The translations under genes were made by a program, and so were the position numbers. A model generated the notes under the pieces. It ran no database searches and had not been told where the DNA came from. It saw only the letters and a list, made by a program, of their open reading frames with translations. Positions 1 through 8,310 of a DNA stretch of 50,598 nt are shown one piece after another (the first letter of the stretch is position 1; each line of letters begins with the position of its first letter). The DNA is from Bacillota bacterium (GTDB taxonomy: Bacteria > Bacillota > Clostridia > Acetivibrionales > DTU013), in the NCBI GenBank assembly GCA_023399355.1, contig JAEWQC010000347.1, positions 1-50,598 of the forward strand, written 5' to 3'.

Positions 1-1212
1 TACTTGGGTTGGATGCTCGGCAGCGCAGAGAAATTTGAGAAAGTGGACGACTCCACATTGAAAATTACTCTGACCCAGCCTGACGCACAGTTCAAATTCG
101 CTCTTGCCACATCGGCAGGCCATGTCATCAGCAAGGCATATTACGATGCCCACAAGAGCAACTTCGGGAAACCGGACGGCGGACTGCTGGGTACAGGCCC
201 TTACAAGTTCGTCAGCTGGAAGACGGGGACGGAAATCGTGCTCGAAAAGAATAAGGACTATTGGGATAAGAAATCCGGGGGACCCTACCTGGACAAAATT
301 GTATATAAAATTATTCCCGAGGGCACGACAAGAGTCACCGGGTTGAAAACGGGCCAGATTAACCTGACCGTAGGCGTACCACTGGACCTGGTCTCTGTTG
401 TGGAAGGGATGGAGAATGTAAGCATTCAGAAATCCGAAAGCTATTCCATTGACTGGATTGCTTTCAACACCGCGAAAAAGCCCTTTGATGATGCAAACGT
501 TCGAAAGGCGCTCTATTATGCGCTTGACCGACAGAAGATCCAGGATGAAGTGATCAAGGATGCAGGAGAACCTTCTGTGACCATACCGGCAGGTCCTGAT
601 TTCTGGACCTATGGAAAGGATCAATGGGAAGCGTTTGCCAAGGAAGTTCCCGATTATGCCTTCAGCATCGACAAGGCAGGGGAATTCCTTGCGAAGTCCA
701 GTGTTCCAAAGGGCTTCAGCGCAAAGATAACCACGGATGGCGACCCGCAGAGAATGAGTACGGCGTTGGCCTGGCAGGAAGCGGTGAAACCGCTGGGAAT
801 CAATCTGGAAATTGAGAAGGTTTCGGAGGAAGAGCTGACCACAAGACAGTTCGGTGGTGAACGCAAGTATGATATTATTCTTGGCAGGTGGGGTTCTGAT
901 TTCCCAGATCCCGCAGGCAACATTGTCCCCATATTCAATTCGGCCAATGCCGGAGACGGCGGTTCCAACTTTGCCAACTATAAAAACAGCGAGGTTGACG
1001 CTCTGCTGAATGAACAGGCAACGCTGACGGATGACACCAAACGTGCGGAACTCCTGATTAAAGCATTGAAGATCACCTCCGGGGAAGTGCCGCTGATCGT
1101 GGTAGACTACCCGAAGACATTGCTCGCCGCCGGAAAGAATCTCTCCGGCTATAGCATTTCACCAATATGGTATTGGAACTTCTTTGTAAAAGATGTATAC
1201 TTTACGAAGTAA
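1..1212 (+). CDS. Peptide/oligopeptide ABC transporter substrate-binding protein (family 5), 5'-truncated
   Basis: The reading frame is open from the first base, so the N-terminus and any lipoprotein signal lie outside the window; about 403 residues remain. The fragment has the layout of the C-terminal two thirds of SBP family 5 (OppA/DppA type): 'GTGPYKF' followed by a Trp- and Lys-rich segment ('NKDYWDKKSGGPYLDKIVYKI'-like), then 'RKALYYALDRQKI', both typical of this family. It would bind peptides, or another family-5 ligand, outside the membrane and deliver them to the two permeases encoded next. A strong hairpin at 1253-1277 separates it from the permease genes, which often allows more binding protein than permease. 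The ligand cannot be read from sequence; nickel or glycoside-binding members exist. Family call is firm, substrate is not. Confidence 0.9.
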   Translation, partial: YLGWMLGSAEKFEKVDDSTLKITLTQPDAQFKFALATSAGHVISKAYYDAHKSNFGKPDGGLLGTGPYKFVSWKTGTEIVLEKNKDYWDKKSGGPYLDKIVYKIIPEGTTRVTGLKTGQINLTVGVPLDLVSVVEGMENVSIQKSESYSIDWIAFNTAKKPFDDANVRKALYYALDRQKIQDEVIKDAGEPSVTIPAGPDFWTYGKDQWEAFAKEVPDYAFSIDKAGEFLAKSSVPKGFSAKITTDGDPQRMSTALAWQEAVKPLGINLEIEKVSEEELTTRQFGGERKYDIILGRWGSDFPDPAGNIVPIFNSANAGDGGSNFANYKNSEVDALLNEQATLTDDTKRAELLIKALKITSGEVPLIVVDYPKTLLAAGKNLSGYSISPIWYWNFFVKDVYFTK

Positions 1213-1252
1213 TGGATTTTTCACAATAATGTAATCGATGGAATGATTTGAA

Positions 1253-1277
1253 GCCCGGCTCCGGTGTGGAGCCGGGC
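1253..1277 (+). terminator. Intercistronic hairpin between binding-protein and permease genes
   Basis: Perfect 10-bp arms GCCCGGCTCC / GGAGCCGGGC enclose a 5-base loop. No T-run follows, so it is more likely an mRNA-stabilising or partial-termination hairpin than a full terminator. Confidence 0.6.
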
Positions 1278-1321
1278 TCCATGAAATAATTCTCAGCCGG
1301 TATGCGCTATGGAGTGAGGAC

Positions 1322-2260
1322 ATGCTTAGATATATTACTGGAAGATTACTGCAATTGATTCCCGTACTGTTTTTCGTATCGGTCATTGTATTCGGCATGA
1401 TACGGCTGGCACCGGGTGATCCGGCCCTGATCATGACCGGAGGTCACCAGACCTCTCCCGAGGTGCTGGAAAACATCCGGCAGAAATACCATCTGGAAGA
1501 GCCGGTCTATAAACAATACCTTTACTGGGTCGGTGACGCATTGCATGGCAATCTGGGCGAGAGCTTCAAGCTCAAACAGTCCGTAACCACGCTTATTCTG
1601 GAGAGATTGCCTCTTACATTGCAGCTTGTTTTAATGAGCGCTTTTTTTGCGCTGATATTTGCGATTCCGCTGGGAATTGCCTCCGCTGTCAAAAAGAACA
1701 CGTGGGTCGATTACCTGATCTCCATCGTCACACTGGCAGGAGTGTCTTCACCGGTTTTTTTGACGGGCATTCTGGGCATGCTGGTCTTTTCCTATATGTT
1801 GAATATTCTGCCTGCTTTCGGTATCGGAAGCGGGTTTTTTGATAATTTCAGATATCTGCTGCTGCCATCCCTGGCGCTGGGCTTCAATATGATTGCCCTT
1901 AGTTCGAGAATCACTCGAAACAGTATGATTGAAGTGCTTGGTGCGAACTATATTCAAACAGCTGTCGCAAAGGGGCTGCCGGAGCGGACGGTCATATTCA
2001 AGCACGGTTTGCGCAATGCCCTGGTACCCATTGTAACAATCGCAGGGCTTCAGGTCGGTTTCCTGATCGTAGGTTCGGTATTGGTGGAGTATACCTTCGG
2101 AATAGGCGGTCTGGGCAGTCTGATCGTCAATAGCGTTCAACAAAGCGATTATCCGGTTGTTCAGGGAACGATATTGTTTCTGGTGACAGCATTTCTGATG
2201 ATAAACCTGTTGGTGGATATCCTTTATGCAGTGATAGATCCGAGGATTCGATACAGGTAG
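1322..2260 (+). CDS. ABC transporter permease, DppB/OppB type
   Basis: The 312-residue product has the usual length and plan of the first permease of peptide ABC transporters. It begins with one N-terminal membrane segment (about residues 9-30), then a short outer region with the 'RLAPGDPA' motif typical of DppB/OppB, then five further hydrophobic segments. The EAA-type loop that contacts the ATPase is visible as 'EVLGANYIQTAVAKGLPERTV' near residue 200-220. The C-terminus 'DILYAVIDPRIRYR' is the family's usual ending. It follows the binding-protein gene after 109 bases and is followed by the second permease after about 20 bases. Role: half of the transmembrane channel for peptide import. Family call is secure. 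Confidence 0.93.
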   Translation: MLRYITGRLLQLIPVLFFVSVIVFGMIRLAPGDPALIMTGGHQTSPEVLENIRQKYHLEEPVYKQYLYWVGDALHGNLGESFKLKQSVTTLILERLPLTLQLVLMSAFFALIFAIPLGIASAVKKNTWVDYLISIVTLAGVSSPVFLTGILGMLVFSYMLNILPAFGIGSGFFDNFRYLLLPSLALGFNMIALSSRITRNSMIEVLGANYIQTAVAKGLPERTVIFKHGLRNALVPIVTIAGLQVGFLIVGSVLVEYTFGIGGLGSLIVNSVQQSDYPVVQGTILFLVTAFLMINLLVDILYAVIDPRIRYR

Positions 2261-2281
2261 AGTTTGCAAAGGGGGGACATT

Positions 2282-3184
2282 ATGGCCCGTACAGGTTTCC
2301 TGCCGGCGGAAGCCGGTTTTTTAGCCTATCTGAGAAAAAGAAGAAAACCAGGCGGTGCATCTTTCTTTCATCACCGTGTAGCGGTGGCAGCCGGTATCGT
2401 GATCGCATTGATTGTTCTTGCTGCACTGCTGGCTCCTCTGCTGTCTCCATACGATCCCAACGCACAGGATTTGTCCAAATCACTGCAGCAATCTTCCCCC
2501 AGCCATATATTTGGAATGGACAAACAGGGAAGGGATATGCTGAGCCGTACGTTGTTCGGCGCCAGGACGACCTTGCTGGGAGCATTGTTTATCGTAACAC
2601 TGTCCGCGCTGGTTGGGATTCCTCTCGGCCTGATTTCCGGGTATTTCGGCGGGAAGCTGGATTCATTCATTATGCGGATTTGGGATGTGCTGCTTGCATT
2701 TCCCGCGTTGCTGCTTGCTTTTGTTTTTGTTGCAGCCTTCGGGCGAGGTCTCCAGAATACCGTCATCGCCCTCGGTATTGTTTATATGCCTGCAATTTCC
2801 CGATTAACCAGGTCCCTTGCGTTGGTGGAAAAAGAGCAGACATATGTGGAAGCTGCCCATGCGGTGGGCTTTTCCAATACAAGAATTATTTTTATGCATA
2901 TATTCCCGAACTGTGCTTCCACAATTCTGGCCCAGGTCACCATTGACCTGGCCTATGCCATTCTGGACCTTGCATCCATGAGCTTCCTTGGCCTTGGTGT
3001 ACAGCCGCCCTTTGCCGATTGGGGCTCCATGCTGGCCGACGGGCGAGAATTCCTGCTGCTGTCTCCGGCACAGGCATTTGTACCCGGCCTGGCGATCATT
3101 ATCACGGTGATTTCCTTCAATCTGTTCGGTGACGGACTGCAGGCTTACTTTGATCCGAAGCAGCGCAAGCTGCAGGAAAACTGA
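2282..3184 (+). CDS. ABC transporter permease, DppC/OppC type
   Basis: I take the ATG at 2282 as start because a strong AAAGGGGGG ribosome site lies just before it; an upstream in-frame TTG at 2264 would place that site inside the gene. The 300-residue protein has an N-terminal cytoplasmic tail rich in Lys/Arg, a first membrane segment around residues 35-57, the 'LLSPYDPNAQDL' stretch and the 'FGMDKQGRDMLSR' motif that are hallmarks of the OppC/DppC permease. The ATPase-coupling loop reads 'EAAHAVGFSNTRIIFMHIFPN'. The end 'LFGDGLQAYFDPK' is also typical. It pairs with the permease encoded immediately upstream. Confidence 0.93.
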   Translation: MARTGFLPAEAGFLAYLRKRRKPGGASFFHHRVAVAAGIVIALIVLAALLAPLLSPYDPNAQDLSKSLQQSSPSHIFGMDKQGRDMLSRTLFGARTTLLGALFIVTLSALVGIPLGLISGYFGGKLDSFIMRIWDVLLAFPALLLAFVFVAAFGRGLQNTVIALGIVYMPAISRLTRSLALVEKEQTYVEAAHAVGFSNTRIIFMHIFPNCASTILAQVTIDLAYAILDLASMSFLGLGVQPPFADWGSMLADGREFLLLSPAQAFVPGLAIIITVISFNLFGDGLQAYFDPKQRKLQEN

Positions 3185-3189
3185 GGGGG

Positions 3190-4218
3190 ATGGGACAGTT
3201 GAACGGAAACAGCATTATATCGGTAAAAAACCTTTCGGTAAAATTCAGTACGGAACGCGGCATTGTGCATGCGGTGCGCTCCATTAGCTTTTATGTTCGC
3301 AGCGGCGAGATACATGGATTGGTCGGGGAGAGCGGGTGCGGCAAGACCGTGACGGCAAAAACCTTTTTGAGGCTCCACGATCCTTCAAGGACAGCAGTGG
3401 AGGGCAGAATCCTGTATGGAGAGAATGTGGAGGCGGATATTCTGGCTCTGCACGAAAAAGAAATGCAGCGGATCCGGGGAAGCGAGATATCTATGATATT
3501 CCAGGATCCGATGACTTCGCTCAATCCGCTGTTGACAGCCGGAGAACAGATTGCTGAGATGATGCGGCTGCATAGGGGAATGGATCGGCGGAGTGCCAAA
3601 GAAGAGGCGCTCAAGCTTCTGAACCAGGTAGGCATCTTTCCCGGGGAAAAACGTTACGGACAGTATGCCCACGAATTCAGCGGAGGAATGCAGCAGCGCG
3701 TCATGATTGCCATTGCACTATCCTGCGGGCCGAAGCTCCTCGTGGCCGATGAGCCGACGACGGCACTGGATGTGACCATACAGGCCCAGATATTGCTTTT
3801 GATCAAACAACTCCAAAAGGACACCGGAATGTCGGTTCTTCTGATTACACATAATTTCGGCGTTGTAGCCGAGATCTGTGACAGAGTGTCGGTGATGTAT
3901 GCGGGAGAGATCATGGAGTCGGGAAACATCGGGGAAATCTTGCGCAGTCCTTTGCACCCGTATACAAAAGGGTTGATTGAGACTATACCGAAGAGCGGTT
4001 CGAGGGGAAAACCACTGAAAACCATAGAAGGAATGCCGCCGAATTTACTTGAGGAGATCGTGGGCTGTCCCTTCGCTCCGCGGTGCGCTTTTGCAATGGA
4101 AAAATGCAGCAGCTGCAAGCCGGAGCTGAAAGATGCCGGTTATGAGCATTACACTGCCTGCCATTTGGTAGACGGCACGGCATCCAGGGAGGTGGAACCA
4201 TTATGCAGGAACTTATAA
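3190..4218 (+). CDS. ABC transporter ATPase, DppD/OppD type
   Basis: 342 residues. Walker A GESGCGKT at residues 46-53, Q-loop in 'MIFQDPMTSLNPL', signature 'SGGMQQR', Walker B 'LLVADEPTTALDV' and a switch His in 'LLITHNFGVV' are all present. The C-terminal extension carries the Cys pattern CPFAPRC...C..C...C specific to oligopeptide-type ATPases. The annotated ATG sits directly on the GAGGGGG ribosome site; the in-frame TTG at 3199 has better spacing (about 9 bases) and may be the true start. Its 3' end overlaps the next ATPase gene by 16 bases, suggesting coupled translation. It powers the importer together with that partner. Confidence 0.93.
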   Translation: MGQLNGNSIISVKNLSVKFSTERGIVHAVRSISFYVRSGEIHGLVGESGCGKTVTAKTFLRLHDPSRTAVEGRILYGENVEADILALHEKEMQRIRGSEISMIFQDPMTSLNPLLTAGEQIAEMMRLHRGMDRRSAKEEALKLLNQVGIFPGEKRYGQYAHEFSGGMQQRVMIAIALSCGPKLLVADEPTTALDVTIQAQILLLIKQLQKDTGMSVLLITHNFGVVAEICDRVSVMYAGEIMESGNIGEILRSPLHPYTKGLIETIPKSGSRGKPLKTIEGMPPNLLEEIVGCPFAPRCAFAMEKCSSCKPELKDAGYEHYTACHLVDGTASREVEPLCRNL

Positions 4219-5165
4219 AGGCTGTGGAGCTGAAAAAATACTTTCCTGCCGGACGAAAGAGTTTCCTGGGGAAGCCGCAGAAAATGCTGAAAGCGGTGGA
4301 TGGTGTTTCATTTTCGATCAATGCGGGTGAAATATATGGTCTTGTCGGTGAGAGCGGTTGTGGCAAATCCACGCTGGGCCGATGTCTGATCCGGCTGGTG
4401 GAGCCCCATGAAGGGCAGATCCTGTATGCCGGAAATGACATCACGCATTATACCGCAGCAGAACTAAGCGAGTATAGACGGAAGCTTCAAATAGTTTTTC
4501 AGAACCCCTTTTCCTCATTCAATCCAAAGCTGACTATGCGCCGGACATTGATGGAAATTCTCCGTGTGCATGGGATCTTTAAGGGGAAAGAAGCTGAGAG
4601 GATACAGCAGATGCTTGAAATCACCGGCCTGCCGGAAAGCATACTGGACCGTCGGTCAGGCGAACTGAGCGGGGGCCAGCTGCAAAGACTCGCCATTGCC
4701 CGCGCACTGCTGTTTGAGCCTGAATTTCTGGTAGCGGATGAACCGGTTTCGGCTCTTGACGTATCTGTCCAGGCCCAGATTCTAAACTTGATGCTGGACC
4801 TGAAAAAGAGGCTTGGCTTCACCATGTTGTTTGTTTCCCACGACCTGACGGTTGTGGAGCATATTTGTGACCGTGTGGCCGTCATGTACCTTGGCAGGAT
4901 TGTAGAGTCGGCGGATACGGATGGACTATACGGGGATATGCGGCATCCATATACAAAAGCCCTGATGTCAGCTATCCCGGAAGCGGATCCGGAAAGAAAA
5001 AGAGAAAGGGTTCTGCTGGAAGGGGATCTGCCGAGTGCCATCGATATCCCGGAGGGCTGCCGATTTGCTTCACGCTGCGGCTTGTGTTCCGGAATATGCC
5101 TGAAAAGTGAACCTCAATTAAGGGAAGTGTCACCCGGACACCATGTTGCATGCCATTTTGCATAG
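4203..5165 (+). CDS. ABC transporter ATPase, DppF/OppF type
   Basis: 320 residues with Walker A 'GESGCGKST', Q-loop 'FQNPFSSFNPK', signature 'LSGGQLQRLAIARAL', Walker B 'FLVADEPVSALDV' and switch His 'FVSHDLTVV'. The C-terminal CRFASRC...C...C...C cluster again marks an oligopeptide-type ATPase. The ribosome site GGAGG lies inside the end of the preceding ATPase gene. It is the last gene of the transporter operon; after it comes an AT-rich repetitive spacer and then a peptidase gene. The two ATPases are expected to act as a heterodimer. Confidence 0.93.
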   Translation: MQELIKAVELKKYFPAGRKSFLGKPQKMLKAVDGVSFSINAGEIYGLVGESGCGKSTLGRCLIRLVEPHEGQILYAGNDITHYTAAELSEYRRKLQIVFQNPFSSFNPKLTMRRTLMEILRVHGIFKGKEAERIQQMLEITGLPESILDRRSGELSGGQLQRLAIARALLFEPEFLVADEPVSALDVSVQAQILNLMLDLKKRLGFTMLFVSHDLTVVEHICDRVAVMYLGRIVESADTDGLYGDMRHPYTKALMSAIPEADPERKRERVLLEGDLPSAIDIPEGCRFASRCGLCSGICLKSEPQLREVSPGHHVACHFA

Positions 5166-5280
5166 AGAGGATTACAATGGCAGAATTACATAGAGAGGAT
5201 TACATAGACAGAATCACTTTGGCAGAATTACATAGAAAGAATTACATATATAAAATTATATACAAAATTACATAAATAGC
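5166..5280 (+). repeat. AT-rich spacer built of imperfect 'GAATTACATA' repeats
   Basis: A 16-base string GGCAGAATTACATAGA occurs at 5179-5194 and again at 5221-5236 (period 42), and shorter variants of GAATTACATA or GGATTACATA fill the remaining space. It separates the last transporter gene from the peptidase gene. No coding sense was seen. Confidence 0.7.
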
Positions 5281-5304
5281 ATGGCATTGACAGGAGGCTT
5301 TTAT

Positions 5305-6387
5305 ATGACAATACCCGGATCACTGAACGCATTACTCAAGGAACTAAATGATATTCCGGGGGTATCCGGCTATGAAGAAGAGATTGGAGACCGCATCCAG
5401 AGCAAACTCAGTCCGCTTACGGACAATTTTTATTCGGATTGTCTGGGGAACAAAATCTTTATTAAAAAAGGCAAAAATCCGGATTTGAAAATCATGCTTT
5501 GCGCTCACATGGATGAAATTGGTTTCATTGTGTGCAATATAGACGAGGAGGGCTTTGTCTATATTATTCCGGCAGGTCTGCATGATGTGAGGCTTGTAAT
5601 GAATCAGGTCATCACCATTCATACGGAAAAGGGAGACATCAGCGGCGTGACCGGGGCCAGGCCGGTCCATATCCAGTCAAAGCAGGATGCAAGCCACGAA
5701 ATTTGTTTTAAGGACCTCTATATCGATATCGGCGCATCAGACAAGAAAGAGGCTGAGGGCCTCGGTGTCCAGATCGGGGACAACGCCACTTATTGCCGCG
5801 AGGGAAGATTTCTGAACGGCAATATATTTTCGGGGAAAGCGGTGGACAACCGTTCCGGCTGTACGGTATTGATCGAAGTCATGCGCCAGCTCCAGCACAA
5901 AGAAACCGAAGCGACCGTAATGGCGGTGACAACCGTTCAGGAAGAGGTCGGCATACGTGGTGCCGGGCCGGCGGCATGGGGATTGCAGCCTGACCTTGCG
6001 CTGGTCATCGACGTGACCTTCAGCGGTGATTGTCCGGATATGTGCCACAATACCATACCGGTAAGGCTGGGAAAGGGCCCTGCAATCATGTTGTATGACT
6101 GGACGCCCTGCAACGCCTACATCGGAAATGCGGTACCCAAGCGCCTTACAAAGCAGCTCATAAAAACAGCGGAGGAAAACGGTATACCCTTCCAGCGGCA
6201 GGTTCTGCTGAATGGAGGCACGGATGCCTGGGCAATCAGTCTCAGCGGTAAAGGAGTACTTACAGGCTGCGTGTCAATACCGTGCCGCTATATCCATTCC
6301 GCTACAGGCTGTGTGCATATGAATGACGTTCAATGGGCCGCAGACTTGATCGTCGAGTTTATCAAAGGCTTGAAGGAGAAACTGTAA
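5305..6387 (+). CDS. M42 family metallopeptidase (glutamyl/leucyl aminopeptidase-like)
   Basis: The start is set at the ATG at 5305 because AGGAGG lies 7 bases upstream; an earlier in-frame ATG at 5281 lacks a good site. The 360-residue product matches M42 co-catalytic metallo-aminopeptidases: His68 in 'AHMDEIGF', bridging Asp181 in 'KAVDNRSGC', the catalytic Glu pair 213-214 in 'TVQEEVGIRGA', metal ligand Asp236 in 'VIDVT', 'GGTDA', and His331 in 'RYIHS'. All expected metal ligands are present, so it should be active. Members form large cytosolic tetrahedral shells that trim peptides; some homologues were historically called endoglucanases. Its place directly after a peptide importer fits hydrolysis of imported peptides. 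Confidence 0.92.
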   Translation: MTIPGSLNALLKELNDIPGVSGYEEEIGDRIQSKLSPLTDNFYSDCLGNKIFIKKGKNPDLKIMLCAHMDEIGFIVCNIDEEGFVYIIPAGLHDVRLVMNQVITIHTEKGDISGVTGARPVHIQSKQDASHEICFKDLYIDIGASDKKEAEGLGVQIGDNATYCREGRFLNGNIFSGKAVDNRSGCTVLIEVMRQLQHKETEATVMAVTTVQEEVGIRGAGPAAWGLQPDLALVIDVTFSGDCPDMCHNTIPVRLGKGPAIMLYDWTPCNAYIGNAVPKRLTKQLIKTAEENGIPFQRQVLLNGGTDAWAISLSGKGVLTGCVSIPCRYIHSATGCVHMNDVQWAADLIVEFIKGLKEKL

Positions 6388-6680
6388 AAAAACGCATTGA
6401 GCTGGAGAGAACTAAGACACTCATATCATATTGTATTTTACTATCGGTTACCTTCAGGACGCAGGTTGTCCTTGTCGATGTTCCATAATTGGAGTTCTTA
6501 ATTTCTGAACAGAACTATCCTGCTTCAGTATATTAACCTCGCTCTGCATCGCCGAGATCTTTTCCGCTCGATTGGCAGAAAGGGGTTGTATGCAAACGTA
6601 CTGATCGATCCGGAGACAATATGGATCCATACATGAATTTGCCCTTATTAGCGAGGCGATAAATGCCCTCTGCCTCTAGA
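6388..6680. other. Non-coding spacer, no gene seen
   Basis: Nothing convincing was seen in this part of the 554-base gap between the peptidase and kinase genes. Open frames on either strand lack ribosome sites and recognisable motifs. The rest of the gap holds a dispersed-repeat copy and a regulated promoter. Confidence 0.5.
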
Positions 6681-6761
6681 ACTCTTTTGCTTAGCAAAAA
6701 GCCTTGGCGGCAGGCATCGCTCCGGCTTTCAGGTGCTGAGCACCGCGCAGTAAGCCTGGTC
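6681..6761 (-). repeat. Dispersed intergenic repeat, diverged copy (minus orientation)
   Basis: ACTCTTTTGCTTAGCAAAAA and the following GCCTTGG are the reverse complement of the element at 45795-45822 with one change. The part to the right (GGCTTTCAGGTGCTGAGCAC...CAGTAAGCCTGGTC) matches the GGTTTTCAGGCGGCGAGC...CAGCAAGC core of the copy at 29643-29742 with more differences. The CTTTTGC...GCAAAAAG stretch forms a small hairpin. Confidence 0.7.
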
Positions 6762-6786
6762 AAAAATAGGAAACTAATTACCTTTC

Positions 6787-6839
6787 TTGACTATATAAAT
6801 TGTGAATGCTAAAATAAGATGTATATACAAGTAAGTACA
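6787..6839 (+). promoter_or_regulatory. Sigma-A promoter with shared operator (site 1), before kinase-dhaKL
   Basis: -35 TTGACT at 6787-6792, 17-base spacer, -10 TAAAAT at 6810-6815. Four bases later comes TGTATATACAAGTAAGTACA (6820-6839), whose first ten bases are a perfect palindrome. A second palindrome TGTATACA follows at 6842-6849. The same operator is found at the same place after the promoters at 14411 and 31315. Such palindromes resemble sites of the HutC/TreR branch of GntR regulators (TreR-type sites contain TTGTATATACAA), so repression by the local GntR/UTRA protein is likely. Confidence 0.75.
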
Positions 6840-6941
6840 ACTGTATACAAACACAATTAGAAGAAGGGATATAATTCATGAAACCTGTCGGTATAGTATT
6901 GTTTAGGTGTAAATATACTGCTTATTTCAAGGGGAGACCAT

Positions 6942-8273
6942 ATGAAAAAGACACTTCTGCAAAGGCTTGAAATTGATATGGATACGGAACTGATCAATCT
7001 GGTTGGATTGTTTAAGAACGATGGGGCGCCAGTATTTAATGCATTTATGAAAGATCATTTTAAAATAGCAAAGAGTAAAGCTGATGCATTTGTGAACCAT
7101 CCACCGGTCCTGGCGATTTCTCTTGGAGGAACCAATCTCAAGCTGATGATCGCAGGAATGGACAATGGCAGCATGATGGTGGAGCATGTAAGAGCAATGC
7201 AGATCCCCTCGAGCCCGGTAGATTTTTATGAATTTTTTGATGATATCCTGATCCGGGACGAGTATATTAAAAATTATCTGAGTGATACTGAAAATACTTA
7301 TGTAGGGTTTTCTTTTCCAATGGCGATCTTTGACGGCATTCCCTACCATCCTACCAAAGTTCCGAACCTAAATGGCATTATTGTACGGGACATAAAGAAT
7401 CTAAGCCAGGATTGCAATTTCAAAAAGAAATTCGATATTTACCTGAAGGATCGCGGCTTTCATCCTGCAAAGCTCTTTTACCAGTCCGACGGCATCATAG
7501 CACACCACGGTGCAGTAGCATTGTGCGATACCGGATTGGATACCGACACTACCCTGATTATTTGCGGCACGGGCATGGCAACCGGCGACGAAGAAAATTA
7601 TATTCAAATGGGCATTGCCCGGATGCTGGATTACGATGAAAAACTTTATCCTGCCGATGAAACCGAGGATTACCAGTATCACTATGCCCTTGCGGGGAAA
7701 GGCTTGTTCGGCTTAATGAGGAGATGCATCCTGATCAAATCAAAAGAGCCTGGTTCACAACTGGCAGAACATGATGTCAGTGAGTTTTTCATGGATGCGC
7801 AAGGTTCAAAGACAACCGTGCAAATATGGGAAAGCAGTCTCCCGGGAGAAAAGCCGGAGGGGGCGGCCAGGGAAATCCATGACCGGGTCGGTGCCGATGC
7901 ATATGTTGAAATGCAGGAGATAGCAGGTAAAATTGTTGAACGGTGTATCGGTTCTATTGCGAACAGTGTGATTGCGACGATCGTCAAGATGGGTCCGGCT
8001 CTTAATGGAAAAGGCCATCTGGTTTTTTTCGAAGGCAGCATTGCTGCAAATAAGCATATACTGCCAAGAGTGAAGGAGACGATCCTTCAAAGGATCGGAC
8101 AAGCCGGACTATATAGTCAATTAGGCGTTCCACAGCCATTTGTGCCGGATATGGAGAGAACCATGAAACCGCTGAAAGCGTGCAAGGGGCTTCAGGAATC
8201 AATGCTTTCCGATGTGGATATCACGCTTATCGGTACAGCATCATCGGTTATGGCTGAAATGTGCATCCGATGA
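6942..8273 (+). CDS. Hexokinase-family (actin-like ATPase fold) sugar kinase, paralogue 1
   Basis: 443 residues after a good AAGGGGAG site. The motifs follow eukaryotic-type hexokinases rather than ROK kinases. Phosphate-1 motif 'AISLGGTNLKL' is at residues 58-68, then a 'VGFSFPM' strand equivalent to the hexokinase 'FSFP' sugar-site element. Next come a Lys/Gly segment 'TKVPNLNGIIVRDI', the catalytic Asp in 'FYQSDGIIAHHGA' (equivalent of 'NDTVGT'), phosphate-2 'LIICGTGMATG', 'VFFEGSIA', and adenosine motif 'DITLIGTASS'. ROK-type zinc cysteines are absent. It heads a unit with dhaK and dhaL. The substrate is unknown; a hexose, pentose or their derivatives are all possible. A paralogue lies at 17093-18433. 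The family assignment is by motif order only, at low overall similarity. Confidence 0.75.
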   Translation: MKKTLLQRLEIDMDTELINLVGLFKNDGAPVFNAFMKDHFKIAKSKADAFVNHPPVLAISLGGTNLKLMIAGMDNGSMMVEHVRAMQIPSSPVDFYEFFDDILIRDEYIKNYLSDTENTYVGFSFPMAIFDGIPYHPTKVPNLNGIIVRDIKNLSQDCNFKKKFDIYLKDRGFHPAKLFYQSDGIIAHHGAVALCDTGLDTDTTLIICGTGMATGDEENYIQMGIARMLDYDEKLYPADETEDYQYHYALAGKGLFGLMRRCILIKSKEPGSQLAEHDVSEFFMDAQGSKTTVQIWESSLPGEKPEGAAREIHDRVGADAYVEMQEIAGKIVERCIGSIANSVIATIVKMGPALNGKGHLVFFEGSIAANKHILPRVKETILQRIGQAGLYSQLGVPQPFVPDMERTMKPLKACKGLQESMLSDVDITLIGTASSVMAEMCIR

Positions 8274-8310
8274 CATACCACATATAAAATATTTGAAAAC
8301 AGGTGAAAAG

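Noticed and set aside
6942..8273. ROK-family glucokinase
   Set aside because: The ROK zinc-binding Cys motif and its ExGH motif are missing, while the hexokinase order of motifs is present.
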